Below, piece by piece: positions 37,665 to 48,388 of a stretch of DNA of 64,000 bases. A program made the translations under genes and the position numbers. Position 1 is the stretch's first letter. Each line of letters starts with the position of its first letter. Source of the DNA: Brachionus manjavacas (taxonomy: Eukaryota > Rotifera > Eurotatoria > Ploima > Brachionidae); assembly GCA_019054805.1 (NCBI GenBank), contig JAHQIY010000002.1:2852001-2916000 (forward strand), in the 5' to 3' direction. The notes beneath the pieces are model-generated. The model did no database searches. It was not told the DNA's origin and saw only the letters and a list, made by a program, of their open reading frames with translations.

Positions 37665-40600
37665 ATGGAACCTGTAGGTTTATTATTGAGACGATTGCGC
37701 CAAGTCAAGCGCAATGAGGAGATGCCTGATGATTATGAGTATGAAACTATAAAAACCGTGGTTGGCACTAAACTGGTTCCAATTGAAACTACAACTATAC
37801 CAGAAGCATTAAAGACCACAACTTTGTCCGCTATAGAAAAAGGTCAAAAACAACTTCAGAATGTGAACAATGTGATAAATGAAGTTTCTAAAAAAATGAA
37901 AAGTAATTTTCAAAATTTGATAAATTTTTTTGAATTAAACTTTAAATTCAGTTCCACCATGGGCTACAATGTTAATAATATTGATGATTGTTATAATCAT
38001 AATATGTATTATTTATTTATTTTTTCGTAAAATGTGTGGTAAGCTGTTCAGCAAGAGCGATAAATTGACCGGTCTCAAGGGTTCAGTAGATTTAAAGGCC
38101 ATGCCTTTACTAGGCAATTCGTTTAAGGAAAAAGTTCAACCCGATGTAGAGCAGCTTACAACTAATATGGAGGAAAATGACGATGCTGAATCGAAAAAGT
38201 CCGATATTGTGAATTTAGGAAAATTTGAATTTTCGCTTGACTACGATTTCCAAAAGCAAGAACTTACAGTCGGAGTTTTCCAAGCTCAGGAGCTACCGGC
38301 CATGGACATGGGTGGAACTTCTGATCCTTATGTAAAGGTTTACATAATGCCTGACAAAAAGAAAAAATTTGAGACTAAAGTACATCGCAAAACTCTAAAT
38401 CCAGTTTTCAATGAAACATTTGTATTCAAAGTAAAAAGAATTTTAATTTCTATGAAGAATAGTTAAATATTTTGATTTTAAGAATTTGGCATATGGAGAT
38501 ATAAGTGGTAAAACACTGGTCTTTGCCATTTATGACTTCGATAGATTTTCAAGACATGATCAAATCGGAGAAGTTCACGTTCCTTTGGGACAAGTTGATT
38601 TAGGAAAGGTAATACAAGAATGGCGAGATATACAGCCTCCAGCTGGAGATAAAGAAAACGTAATTATTTTTTAATTAACATTACAGCCCACATTTTTTAT
38701 ATCACTTGATATTAAATATCACATTCAAATTATATATCATTAGTAATCAAGTAAAATATTAATTATTTTTTAATTTCAAATCAAAATTTAATCTACAAAA
38801 AAAAATCAATATCCATGTGCCTTGATGTTAAGTTTTGGCTATGGTCACTTTTTGACAAGGTTTGTTTTAAATCACTCAAAACATTTAAAATTTTTAAAAA
38901 AATAATAAATCCTTATTAAAAAAAGTCGAAAAAAATTTTAACTCTTGTGTAATACTGTTTTTGCATTGAAGTTTTAAAAGATCAAGTCTAGTTTATTTTT
39001 TTTTCGATTAAATTGTTCACACGTCTCTTGAGTTTGCTTGTTTTTATAGATTTAAATTCTACATTCTGCTGCAATCAATTACGGGCAATTGAAAAAATAT
39101 TCTGCTCCTTTATTAAGTTAATTTAGTCTTAAGGAAAGATTTTTTTGAGTTAAAAAAATTGAGTAATCAAGAAAGTCAAATTTTTAGATGACGTTTAAAT
39201 GGTCTCTCTTTTTTCTCCGTAAATCTATTAGATTATTAAAAAATTAAAAAAATCATCAAAAGATTATTTAAAAAATCTCGAATTTTAAAGAGTCCAAGTC
39301 TTGGCTAGTTAGAAAAAATTAAAACGCTAATTTTATCGACTTGAATTACAATTTTTTTTATGCTATTTTGTTGTTTCAAAATTTCATGTGGCAAAGTTTT
39401 TAACCTTACAACTTAAAAATCTTGAGGTAAAGTCGAGAACTGCACCTTTTAAATTTTTTCAAATCTTGGTTTGGACAACTCTGCAAATCACCTTTTTATC
39501 CCTACTTAGTTGATTTCCAAAATTCTCTAAAAAAGCTTTTAAAAATTGTGATTAATTAAAAGTTTGGAATTCAAGGTCAAATTAATTAATCCAATTAAAT
39601 AAGTTATTTTAGTGGGTTGTTTCGGTCAATTTTAGGTAAAGGATGGAAACTTATTGACACCTTGAAGTATCATCGCATTAGAAATCACAGAGAAAAAAAA
39701 GATTTTCTAGAATTATAAGTTTTATCGAGAAATAATCCGGAATTCGGCCGAATGATTTTGAAATTTATTTCCCAAAATGACAAAATGATTAATATGCGTC
39801 AAAAATAGCAACTTGTGGCGTAATTTCCTTATTTAAAATAATATTTTTATATTCTTTTATTTCAATTAAACTGAATTTGGACTGTTAATTTAATTTTACA
39901 ACTTCAAATTAATAATTTAAAATTTAAGGAAAACAAACTGGGAGATATTTGTTTTTCGTTACGGTATGTGCCAACTGCTGGTAAGTTAACAGTAGTAATA
40001 CTAGAGGCGAAAAACTTGAAAAAAATGGATGTCGGTGGATTGTCAGGTAAAATTTTTTTATTTATTCAATTAAAAAAAAATCAATTTTAAAAATAATAAC
40101 TGTCAACTGTTCTCAGATCCATATGTTAAACTAAGCCTTTATAAAAATGGCAAACGAATTCAAAAAAAGAAAACCTCCATTAAGTCTAACACTTTAAATC
40201 CGTATTTCAACGAGTCGTTTACGTTTATTAAACTAAACACCTATGATATAAGGGTAATTTAAATACCAAGCGCTCTCTTAAATTATTTGTTGCTTGTTAA
40301 CTTTTTTAATTTTTTTTTAATCAGCTCAATGGCTTTAATTTATTATTTAATTTTAAAAAATTTTATAGATCCTTATGTTAAAATATCTCTCATGATGGGT
40401 GGTAAGCGTATTAAAAAAAAGAAGACTTCAATTAAAAAGTGCACCCTAAATCCGTACTACAATGAGTCATTTTCGTTTGAAGTTCCATTTGAGCAAATCC
40501 AGGTTTGTAATAGAATCATTGTAGTAGAAACTCGAATTCCAAACCCATTGTGACCAAATGTTTTAATTTTTTGTATTTTTTTAATGTTTGAGAGAAAAAG

Positions 40601-40881
40601 AAATTTAAAAAAATCTTTATCTCTGTGCTTTTTAGTTGTAGATTAGTGTAAAATAAATCGTCAAAAAATTAACTGATTATTTTTTAAAGAAAGTGACGTT
40701 GCTTGTGACAGTTGTTGATTACGATAGAATCGGAACTTCGGATCCTATTGGTAAAGTGGTTCTTGGATGTAGTGCACAAGGTTCAGAGTTACGGCATTGG
40801 AGTGATATGCTGGCTTCGCCACGCCGACCAATTGCCATGTGGCATACTTTAAAAGATCCTGAGGACGGCAAGCCTAGCTAG
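37665..40881 (+). CDS. SYT1: Synaptotagmin 1 with two alternative C2B exons
   Basis: Exons: 37665-37902, 37952-38430, 38483-38659, 39929-40046, then either 40117-40253 (A) or 40369-40502 (B), then 40690-40881. The B form is 445 residues. An N-terminal luminal region leads to the span [20 protein letters not shown], a Cys/basic juxtamembrane stretch, and C2A with all calcium residues ([26 protein letters not shown]). C2B follows ([42 protein letters not shown]) and the WHTL end. SYT1 is the synaptic-vesicle calcium sensor for fast release. Exons A and B encode the same C2B segment from DPYVK to the end of the SFxF strand. B carries [12 protein letters not shown] and EVPFEQIQ as in other animals, while A has [12 protein letters not shown] and IKLNTYDIR. 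The intron at 38660-39928 is unusually long (1,269 nt). Confidence 0.96.
40117..40253 (+). other. SYT1 alternative C2B exon A
   Basis: A 137-nt exon entered in phase 1 (G|AT codon) and left in phase 0. It encodes [20 protein letters not shown] and [20 protein letters not shown]. It has its own acceptor (TGTTCTCAG) and donor (AGG|GTAATT). It is one codon longer than exon B and keeps the calcium-loop aspartate and the NPxFNE turn. Confidence 0.85.
40369..40502 (+). other. SYT1 alternative C2B exon B (canonical type)
   Basis: A 134-nt exon with the same entry and exit phases as exon A, encoding [20 protein letters not shown] and [20 protein letters not shown]. The polybasic KKKK is intact, as in canonical SYT1. 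Acceptor TTTTATAG, donor CCAG|GTTTGT. It lies 115 nt downstream of exon A. Using both exons, or neither, shifts the reading frame. Confidence 0.88.
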
Positions 40882-41323
40882 AAGAATTTACACGCCATTA
40901 ATTAGAATTAAAATTATTTATGTGATGTTTAATGTTCCGACATAAAATCTCATCAAAATATACTAAATAATTGATGAAATCTAATAGGAAAAACCTTAAA
41001 TAGAACTTAATTCTAGTCATTAATTTCTAAGGTTTCTAGATTTTTATTTTTTCTTGCTTCATTTTTTTTTGAGTAAATGCAAAATTTATTGTGATCTTTA
41101 ATATTAACCCGATACTTGCGGACTAAATTACATTTAGTTCTGAATTTTGTTGTATTTTTTAGTAATTAACTAAACATTTTCCTTTTTTATAATTCCAATT
41201 TAAAAATTAACCCTTGAAAGATTTATTTTTTATTTTTTTATTTATTTAAAAATTATTATTATTCTTAAAATTTAATTTAATAAAATAAATTAGAAAAAAA
41301 GATTTTCCACATTAAGACTAAAT
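40882..41323. other. Convergent 3' intergenic region
   Basis: Holds the 3' ends of SYT1 (plus) and the anoctamin (minus), whose stop codons face each other. A/T-rich with several AATAAA-like strings, and no gene. Confidence 0.5.
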
Positions 41324-44300
41324 CTATTTGCTATTTTGGATCATGTCAACTATGATCTCATTTTTGGAGTTCGAAGTATCTAGGTTAAGATTTTTTTTTA
41401 TTAAATATCTTTCCTTTTTTATCCTTAAATCCAAATGACGAGGTATGTCAGTTACCGATTGTTCAATGTATTTCTGAATCCATTGTACCACATTCTAGAA
41501 TAAAAAATTAAAATCAAGTAACAATTACTTTGCTAGCTCACTTGATAGAGAACTACAAAAGCTAATTTGTAGACAAAAAGCTTGTAAAAATGAAGGTTAA
41601 CTTCGGACAGTTCACCATGGTATTTGGATTCAAAATAGGCGCATGTCAAATTGTTAGATGGAATTTTTGAATGCAATAGGTTTGCTTTTGTAAAACCTTG
41701 TATAGTTCCATTCTCAAAAAAATAGATAAACTTATCTATTACATCAGACGAAAATGCTATTATTAAAGCCTTATTATTAAAAACTTTATAAATTTTGATT
41801 TTTTTATCAATCAATTAATACTTACATTGGAAAGCACAGAAAAATAAGAAACATTTTCAAGAATTTTGAACCAAATTCCGATTCCATTAAGCCTCACCAT
41901 TACCATTCGCCTTTTTCAAAAATGCATTCAGTTTTCAAATAAAAATATTTCAAAATTATACCTTGACTCACACAGAAGTCTACGAGCATTAATACGAATT
42001 GCAAGAATATTAAAGATAAAGGCAAACAACGGTCCAAGTGGAAATATAGATACAAATAAATTGACAAATCCGAATTGTAGGACAAGATATAAAAAATTGT
42101 CTATCAAATTATCAACATGATGCAATTGATAGTCATTTTCCCATTGATTGATCGCATGAGGCAATCCACTCTTGATAATGTTGGCAAATCGCTTAAACCT
42201 CGGATACGCTATGTCATAGGCACTTTTGAGCATTTGTTTAGCAACAAATGTAATGAATAGATAAAATGCAACTTCAATGTGACATCCAGTATGAGAGCAC
42301 TTTAATATGAAAATTTTTTTATGAAAATATTTATTTCTTATATTTTTTATTAAAAATGACCATTAGCCTCACTTAAATTCATTTTTTTCAAGAGTTTACA
42401 AATTTAAATTAAAAAAATCTATAAAAAGTCGACCATTTCTACATAAAAAATTTATAATTCTAAATTAAGTTTTAAATTCATCAGTTCTAAATAAGTACAG
42501 ACTTAATCTGAGAACAGATCGAAAAACGTTTGTATTATTAGCTTTTTTTGAATCTAAAGTAAAATTTAATAAAAAAAGAGATTTAATTTAATTTAATTAT
42601 TTCTCTAATTTTCACTACGCACAAATTTTGGCATGATAATTTTTAATAACTCTAATTTCTGATTTTTTATTAAATTTACTTAATGAATTTATTTTTACAA
42701 ATAACATGTTAAAAATTCTTATTGTATTTAATAACATTAATTATAAAAAAAAAATTTCAAATTTCCAAGCTCAAGTCCTTTTACAAAAAAATATCTATAA
42801 ACAAAAACATATAAGGCTAATTATTTTGTATTACAATCCAAACACCGGCTTTTCTATTCCTCATTTCTAAATTGAAATTTCTTTTTAAAATTTGCAAACA
42901 ATTTCTAAAAGGATATTTTCGATTTAAACATATTTTGTTCGAACGAAGAAAGAGAATTAAGAATTTGTCATACAATAGAAAATTAAACTTTAATAAAATT
43001 TGATAGGAAAATTAGGAAAAATAATTTTTTGGTTCTGTAGTGATGCAATCAGAAATTTGTTTAAAAAAGGATAAATAAATCGGCATAAATCTTCGCTTGT
43101 ATAAAAATAAATTTGAAAATTTAAAGTTTCTACATTGTGAATATTAAAAAAATTCATGTGTAATTATTTTAAAAACCTGTTTTTGGAAATTCTATCATTC
43201 AAATTCAGTCTTTGCTAAATCTTATAAAAAAGCTACACACACTAAAATTAGCAAAATTAAATTTTCAAAAATTAGATTTTTCAATTCAGTGTACCAGCTG
43301 AAACAATTTACAAAACAGAAAATTTTGACCTTTCAGAAGGGAAGCTGTTTCAAGGTTTTTCATTTTCTTCTCTAAATTTCACAACACATAAATTTTATTT
43401 TTAGGAAAATTAAAAATTAAAAATTTTAACCCAGTTTAAAAAAACATTACTTAAAATTTTAAATTTTTATGATTTAAAAAATGAGTTGAAGGTTCAAATA
43501 TTTTCAAGAATTAAAAATAATTTCTAATGATTACGAATTCTTAATTAATTAAAGATTCTAAAATTGATTAATTAATTTTTTAATAACTCAAATTGTTAGT
43601 TAATGCTAATTTTTGTTGAGTTAATTTCACCCTAGGTTAAAAAAAACTTAAATAAACTTTTTTAAAGAGAATTATAAAAAAAATAAATTAAATATAAAAT
43701 TTTAGACATACCGTTTCGATATATGTTTTATCAATAAAATGAAATTTTATCCTTTAGATTAAAATGTTATTTTCTTTGAAGATTTATTTATAGATTTCCT
43801 ACCTTCCTTTTAAGAAAGCGATATAGAATGCATGAGAATAATAATTGAATGCCAGGATTATAAACAGCTTGACTATTAAACTTTCTTCATATTCACTCTC
43901 AGTCCGAAACATCTCTAAAAAATATTTTTGATTAAAATCTGCTTAAAAAAATAATTCATAATACCCCAGCGAGTGATTTTTTGTGCACATTTTTCGTATA
44001 TCTTATCGAACAAAATAATGAACCCAAGATTCAAAATTCCACACAAAATGTTTGAGAATAATGTGGCAAAAGGTCTTGTGTGGCAAAATAAAAAACCGAT
44101 TTTTACATTTCATACATTTTGGTATATTTACCTTAGTCCTTCGGTTAAAAATAGCATGTGATGAATGCTGAGTCGCAATAAAATGATAACAAAATGAAAA
44201 AAAATGGCCACTAAAACAAATAATGCGAGAACTGCAGCTCCGGCGACTCTTCGTAAAATAACTAAGTATCGCGGAAAAAAAGGTTCTAATTCATGTGTTA

Positions 44301-45878
44301 TCGGATTGCGTTTTTCTTTAGTAGCATAAAAACAATAATCTGGACTTGGTTTTTCCTAAATAAAAATTAGTTTTTTTTAATTCAGTTTGTTTTTTTACTT
44401 CATCTCTTTCATAGTCCAAAACACCCCAAAGGTGACTTAGTTTTTTAGAATGTCGTTTCCAGAATTCTAAGAAAAAAATAGCTATTCATCATTTAGTATT
44501 TTTATGCACTCTGTTCAACTCAATTTTTTTAAAATTACCCCAAATATTCATTATTAGTGCAAAAAGAACACTAAAAATGTTATCAAATAGGCGATTTATT
44601 TGGGTAGCCATGCAAATATCGTTCAAATGCCAAGGAGTACACTCATTACACAAAGGACACATGATAATTTCATCTGAGCTTTCTCCGCAAACAAAATTAC
44701 TTTAATTTCTGATAAAAATGTTTCAAATATTATTCTGGATAATCTTACTTTACATCTTCATAGCTTGGGTCGTAATTGCCAAAGAAAAAGAACAAAATTC
44801 CTAAAATTGCCATTGGAAATAGCCAAGTAGAATAAAAACCTTTTTGAAAGAATGAAAATTAATGAAAATTGATTGAAACCAATCTAACCTAGCCATGCAA
44901 AATAGAATGAGACCTTGGGACCGAAGTAGTTTTCGATTTCGTCAAGTGGTTGAAATTTAAATATGCAGCACCATGAAGCCCAATGATCATAAAGGAGTTG
45001 TCTGTCAATATTTTTATCCTTTTTCTGACTTGGATAATTAAATGTACTGTAATCAATATTGCCATCATGAAGCGGAAAAGCACTGCTTAGGACACCATCG
45101 TTTAAGAGTCTTTTTAAGCGAATATTTTCATTTCGATTGTAAGAATGAAACCATGATAGAAATTTCCTAAATTTTGATCCACAAAATGAGTCTTCCTTGT
45201 AAACAATCGAGTCAAGAATTTCTTTCATTATATACTGTCTTTGACAAGTCCGAAAATGAATGTTTTTGTTTTTGGTCATGTGGTATTTGTGAATATTTTC
45301 TTTTAGAAAGGTTTCTTTTTTGTTATTTTCAACGATTGGAGGCATTTTATGCTGAAAATGCTTAAGGATGGAAAATTTTTGCTTAACGTTAAGTTCTTGC
45401 CTGAGCTCAGCCTTAAGTTTCTGAAACAAAATTTAGAATTAAAAAATTAAAATTTTTAATAGATTACTCTTAATGGCACTTTTAGCTTCAGTCGTTCAGC
45501 TTCTTCTATTAATACTGCCCAAGTCAAATGAAGCAAGTAGAATCCTATTTCCATTTTTTCAGTTTTTATTATTTGCTTGAATTTTAAATAATATAGTATA
45601 ATATAATATAATAAAACAATAAATTTTTTAAATTAACAACTACTTCTTTAATTTGAATTTTGTGTTTTTCAGACAAAAAATTGATGAAATTTTTTCTCAA
45701 TTTGGAAAAATACTCCGCATGTTCTGTATTCGATAGATTCTTGCGCGTATAAACCAACACATAGTCTTTAATTTTATTTAATTTACTCATAAATTCTTCA
45801 GAATAAACGATTACCTATTATGTCTTGTCCGTCATCAAAAATTATTTTATCATTTTCTTTTAAAAGTCTTTCAGACAT
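41324..45878 (-). CDS. Anoctamin (TMEM16 family), calcium-site residues replaced
   Basis: Fourteen exons read 5' to 3': 45815-45878, 45644-45765, 45468-45575, 44889-45420, 44749-44839, 44539-44699, 44399-44466, 44132-44355, 43965-44074, 43803-43914, 41962-42299, 41826-41910, 41542-41769 and 41324-41494 (about 805 residues). The N-terminus has IIFDDGQDIIDYVLVYTRKN. Family blocks follow: YFGPKVSFYFAWLG, IIMCPLCNECTPWHLND, KIYEKCAQKITRWE, HAFYIAFLKGR, WENDYQLH, LVLQFGFVNLFVSIFPLGPL, RLNGIGIWFKIL, then AFSSDVIDK. Anoctamins are ten-span channels or lipid scramblases. Between the exons ending at 43803 (phase 2) and starting at 42299 (phase 0) a small exon of about 58 nt is predicted but was not found. 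The TM7/TM8 calcium ligands are absent (LIDNFLYLVLQF; LAIRINARR). Confidence 0.92.
42300..43802 (-). other. Large anoctamin intron hiding a probable missing exon
   Basis: A 1.5-kb interval inside a gene whose other introns are mostly under 110 nt. The phases on either side differ, and about 19 residues between the FxKGR and CxxGGC-like blocks are missing. A short exon of length 3n+1 should therefore lie here. No candidate with good splice sites and a fitting sequence was recognised by eye. Confidence 0.55.
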
Positions 45879-46073
45879 TTTAGAATTTTTGTGTAGAAAA
45901 AAGTGAACAAATTTTTATTTTATTTTAAAATTTTAATTGAAAATTTTCGGTTAAATTTAATTTAATTAAAAGAATATAATTAAAAAATAATTTATTATTC
46001 TTTTAATAATAAATTTTTACATTATTAATTCAAATAACTGAATAGTTTTTAAACTGAGTCAAATTAATTTTGC

Positions 46074-46826
46074 TTATTGCTGTGCAAAAAGTTTGTTCAT
46101 CGGATTTTTGGGTGATTTCATCCATTCTTTCTTCAAAATTTGTTTTATCTGTGATAGCCTCATATTGGAATATTCTTTCTTTAATCGTTCCAAATTTTCA
46201 GCCTCAAATTCCAAATAGGCAGCTTTCATTCGCTTTTCTGGATGAAGATCAACTGCAGGTTTAGAGTCGTTGCTAAAAAATTACATCAAAAAAATCAAAA
46301 ACATTTTTATAAAGTACTTTAAAATAGATATGGCCTCATCTACATTACGCGCAACATCACCCTCAATTTGAATTCGATTTACGTTCTCAACTAATTCAGG
46401 TTCATCGATTTCAATATTTTTCTGAGCTAGAAAGAACAAATTAAAATTTTTTTTTATTTAGAATATAAAAATACCTCTTAACGCAGCTTCTTTGGCTTCT
46501 GCGGCTGCGGCCGCTTCACGTTCCCTGATTTTTTCGATTTCAAATTGAGTCAACTTGGGCTCATTATTTTGAATTTTTACAGTTTTTATACTTTTTAATT
46601 CTTCTTCTAAAAGCTTTTTTGATTCTTCCTTTTTCTGTAGTTTTTCCAAATTCTTTTTTTCTTGTTCTTCTTTTCGCTGCTGCTTGCGCAAAAGAAGTTT
46701 ATCATCATCTTCCCAAAATTTATCTTCTAACTCTTTTTGTTTTTTTTCTGCGATTGTGCGACTCGCTTCAGCTTTTCGTGCTTTGGCTTCTTGAGCTTTG
46801 GTATTGACACCCCAATTTTTTGGCAT
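46074..46826 (-). CDS. CCDC124: Coiled-coil domain-containing protein 124
   Basis: Three exons: exon 1 from 46826 to about 46476 (donor AGAG|GTATTT), exon 2 about 46321-46430, and exon 3 at 46074-46272. The start MPKNWGVNTKAQEAKARKAE matches the family's conserved N-terminus, so the ATG at 46826 is preferred over one 12 nt upstream. A long Lys/Glu coiled coil follows (KQKELEDKFWEDDDKLLLRK). The C-terminal hallmark is HPEKRMKAAYLEFEAENLER with RLSQIKQILKKEWMKSPKNP. CCDC124 (yeast Lso2) binds idle 80S ribosomes in the cytoplasm and also acts at the midbody. The gene's stop lies just 196 bp before the anoctamin start on the same strand. Confidence 0.95.
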
Positions 46827-48001
46827 AATTGAATCCAAATTTGAAGAAAAATTCGAATTTTCTTTTTTTTTTAAATGCTACATATTGTGTAATTACAAAA
46901 TTTTATATTTTTTGCATAAAATTTTACACTTTTCTTCTAATAGATATTGACATTATTTCAAAACATTCTTTAAAAAACGAAAGTTCAATTTTTTTAAATA
47001 TCTGTTCTGATCAAATAGATAAACAAGTTAAAATTATTTTTTTTATAAAAATTAAATTTTAAATCAAAGAAATTAACTTTTTTGTTAAATTTGTTTTAAA
47101 TGAATATGCCCAATGATCTTTTGTGTGTATAATTACATTTTCTAAAAACTCTTGGATTTTAATATTTTTTTTATAATATGTCTGATTTTTTCACTATTAA
47201 AAGTCAAATAAAAAATAAACCCAACAAAAATTAATTAAAATTTTTTAATCCAAAGTTTTATTATTCTTGAAAAAAGTTTTCATAATAATTAAATAGCATT
47301 AAAAAAATATCAACTCAAAGATCTGCTAAGTTATTAAGACTTATCAAAAATTTTGAAGTTCTTTTCATTAATTTTGTATTTAGATTCAGTAATTTTTAAA
47401 TACTAATTAACAAAGAATTTTACATAAGAGATAAAAAGTAACCGCTAAAACTCTATTTGTATTTATTTTAAGTAAATGAAAATGTTAGGGAAAAAATTAT
47501 CTAATTTTTTTGTATTCTTAAAGGCTGCTAATATTTTTAAATTTTTTTTCTTCTTTTTATATTATATTTACTAAATCTTTTTGATTTTTCTTTTGAATTT
47601 TCTTTTATTTTATTTATGATTTTTCAATTTTAATTTTTTGTTCTGATGGAGCTTTTGCTCGGCACAGAAAACAAATAAATTATCTGACAAAGAATAATAA
47701 AAATCAAATTATGGAGTTCGATTAATTATTAGAGTTTTTCACTTTTTCTAAATAAATTCAAATTTATAAATAGATGAGGGATAGGATCAGTATGAATAAT
47801 AAGTCGAGGTAATTTCCAAATAGAGATATCTATATACTAATTACTTGTATCATTAAACTTATGCCTTGTTTTCACTTTTTATTCTTGGAAAGTTTATTAG
47901 GGTAAATTTACTGATAATTAAAACAAATTTTAAATTTTAAAAATTTATTTTTGTCAGATCTGTTGAAAAATTTTATAAAAAATATCTGAAAAAAAATGAA
48001 A
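46827..48001. other. Intergenic region with a LINE 3' fragment
   Basis: A/T-rich DNA between CCDC124 and the MIT-domain gene. A plus-strand frame at 46829-47062 is Phe/Ile/Lys-rich and probably random. The recognisable item is the 3' tail fragment of the local Jockey-like family at about 47575-47690. Confidence 0.5.
47575..47690 (+). repeat. 3' tail fragment of the Jockey-like LINE family
   Basis: TTCTGATGGAGCTTTTGCTCGGCACAGAAAACAAATAAAT (47640-47680, read in two parts: TGATGGAGCTTTTGCTCGG and CACAGAAAACAAATAAAT) is nearly the same as the 3' end of the element at 7.8 kb, including the hairpin-like GGAGCTTT(A/T)GCTC. The insert is in plus orientation and severely 5'-truncated, as is usual for target-primed reverse transcription. 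Confidence 0.75.
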
Positions 48002-48388
48002 TTAACTTTTTGCCTCGTTTTCCTTGTTTTCAGCTCTTTGGTTTTGAAGCATCATCTTCAATTGATCGATTCGATTCATAAAATCATTACACTTATCTCG
48101 AAGATAGCTTCTTGATTGTTCGGTTCCTTGTCTTACAATCATTTCCTCAAGGAGCATGTCTACACCTTGTCTGTAAAGAGTAAGCGCTTTGTCATATCGT
48201 TTTAGTTCGTCTAACTGTTTAGCTTGCGCTAAAATTTGTACCGCTTTTTGTAAATTATCGAAATTGTCTTCTTGATTTTGTGGCGCCGAAGTTTGCTCGC
48301 TTTGCACCACTTGATTTGCCGCGTTTTCATCATTAACGTCAATGTTTACAACTTGATTTTCCGAGTTTTCTTGAGACATATTAGCCAA
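48002..48388 (-). CDS. Small MIT-domain protein
   Basis: A single-exon gene of 128 residues. An acidic, Asn/Gln-rich N-terminal tail (about 45 residues) precedes a three-helix MIT domain. Helices 1-2 read LQKAVQILAQAKQLDELKRY and DKALTLYRQGVDMLLEEM, with the expected D-x-x-x-R-Y-x-x-A-L-x-L-Y pattern. The third helix is SRSYLRDKCNDFMNRIDQLK. MIT domains bind MIM motifs of ESCRT-III subunits at endosomes, the midbody or autophagosomes. Here the domain stands alone, without the AAA ATPase, protease or PLD-like domain normally attached (VPS4, spastin, calpain-7, MITD1), so it may act as an adaptor or competitor. Amino-acid composition differs clearly from chance ORFs in this DNA. Confidence 0.85.
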   Translation of the reverse strand: MANMSQENSENQVVNIDVNDENAANQVVQSEQTSAPQNQEDNFDNLQKAVQILAQAKQLDELKRYDKALTLYRQGVDMLLEEMIVRQGTEQSRSYLRDKCNDFMNRIDQLKMMLQNQRAENKENEAKS

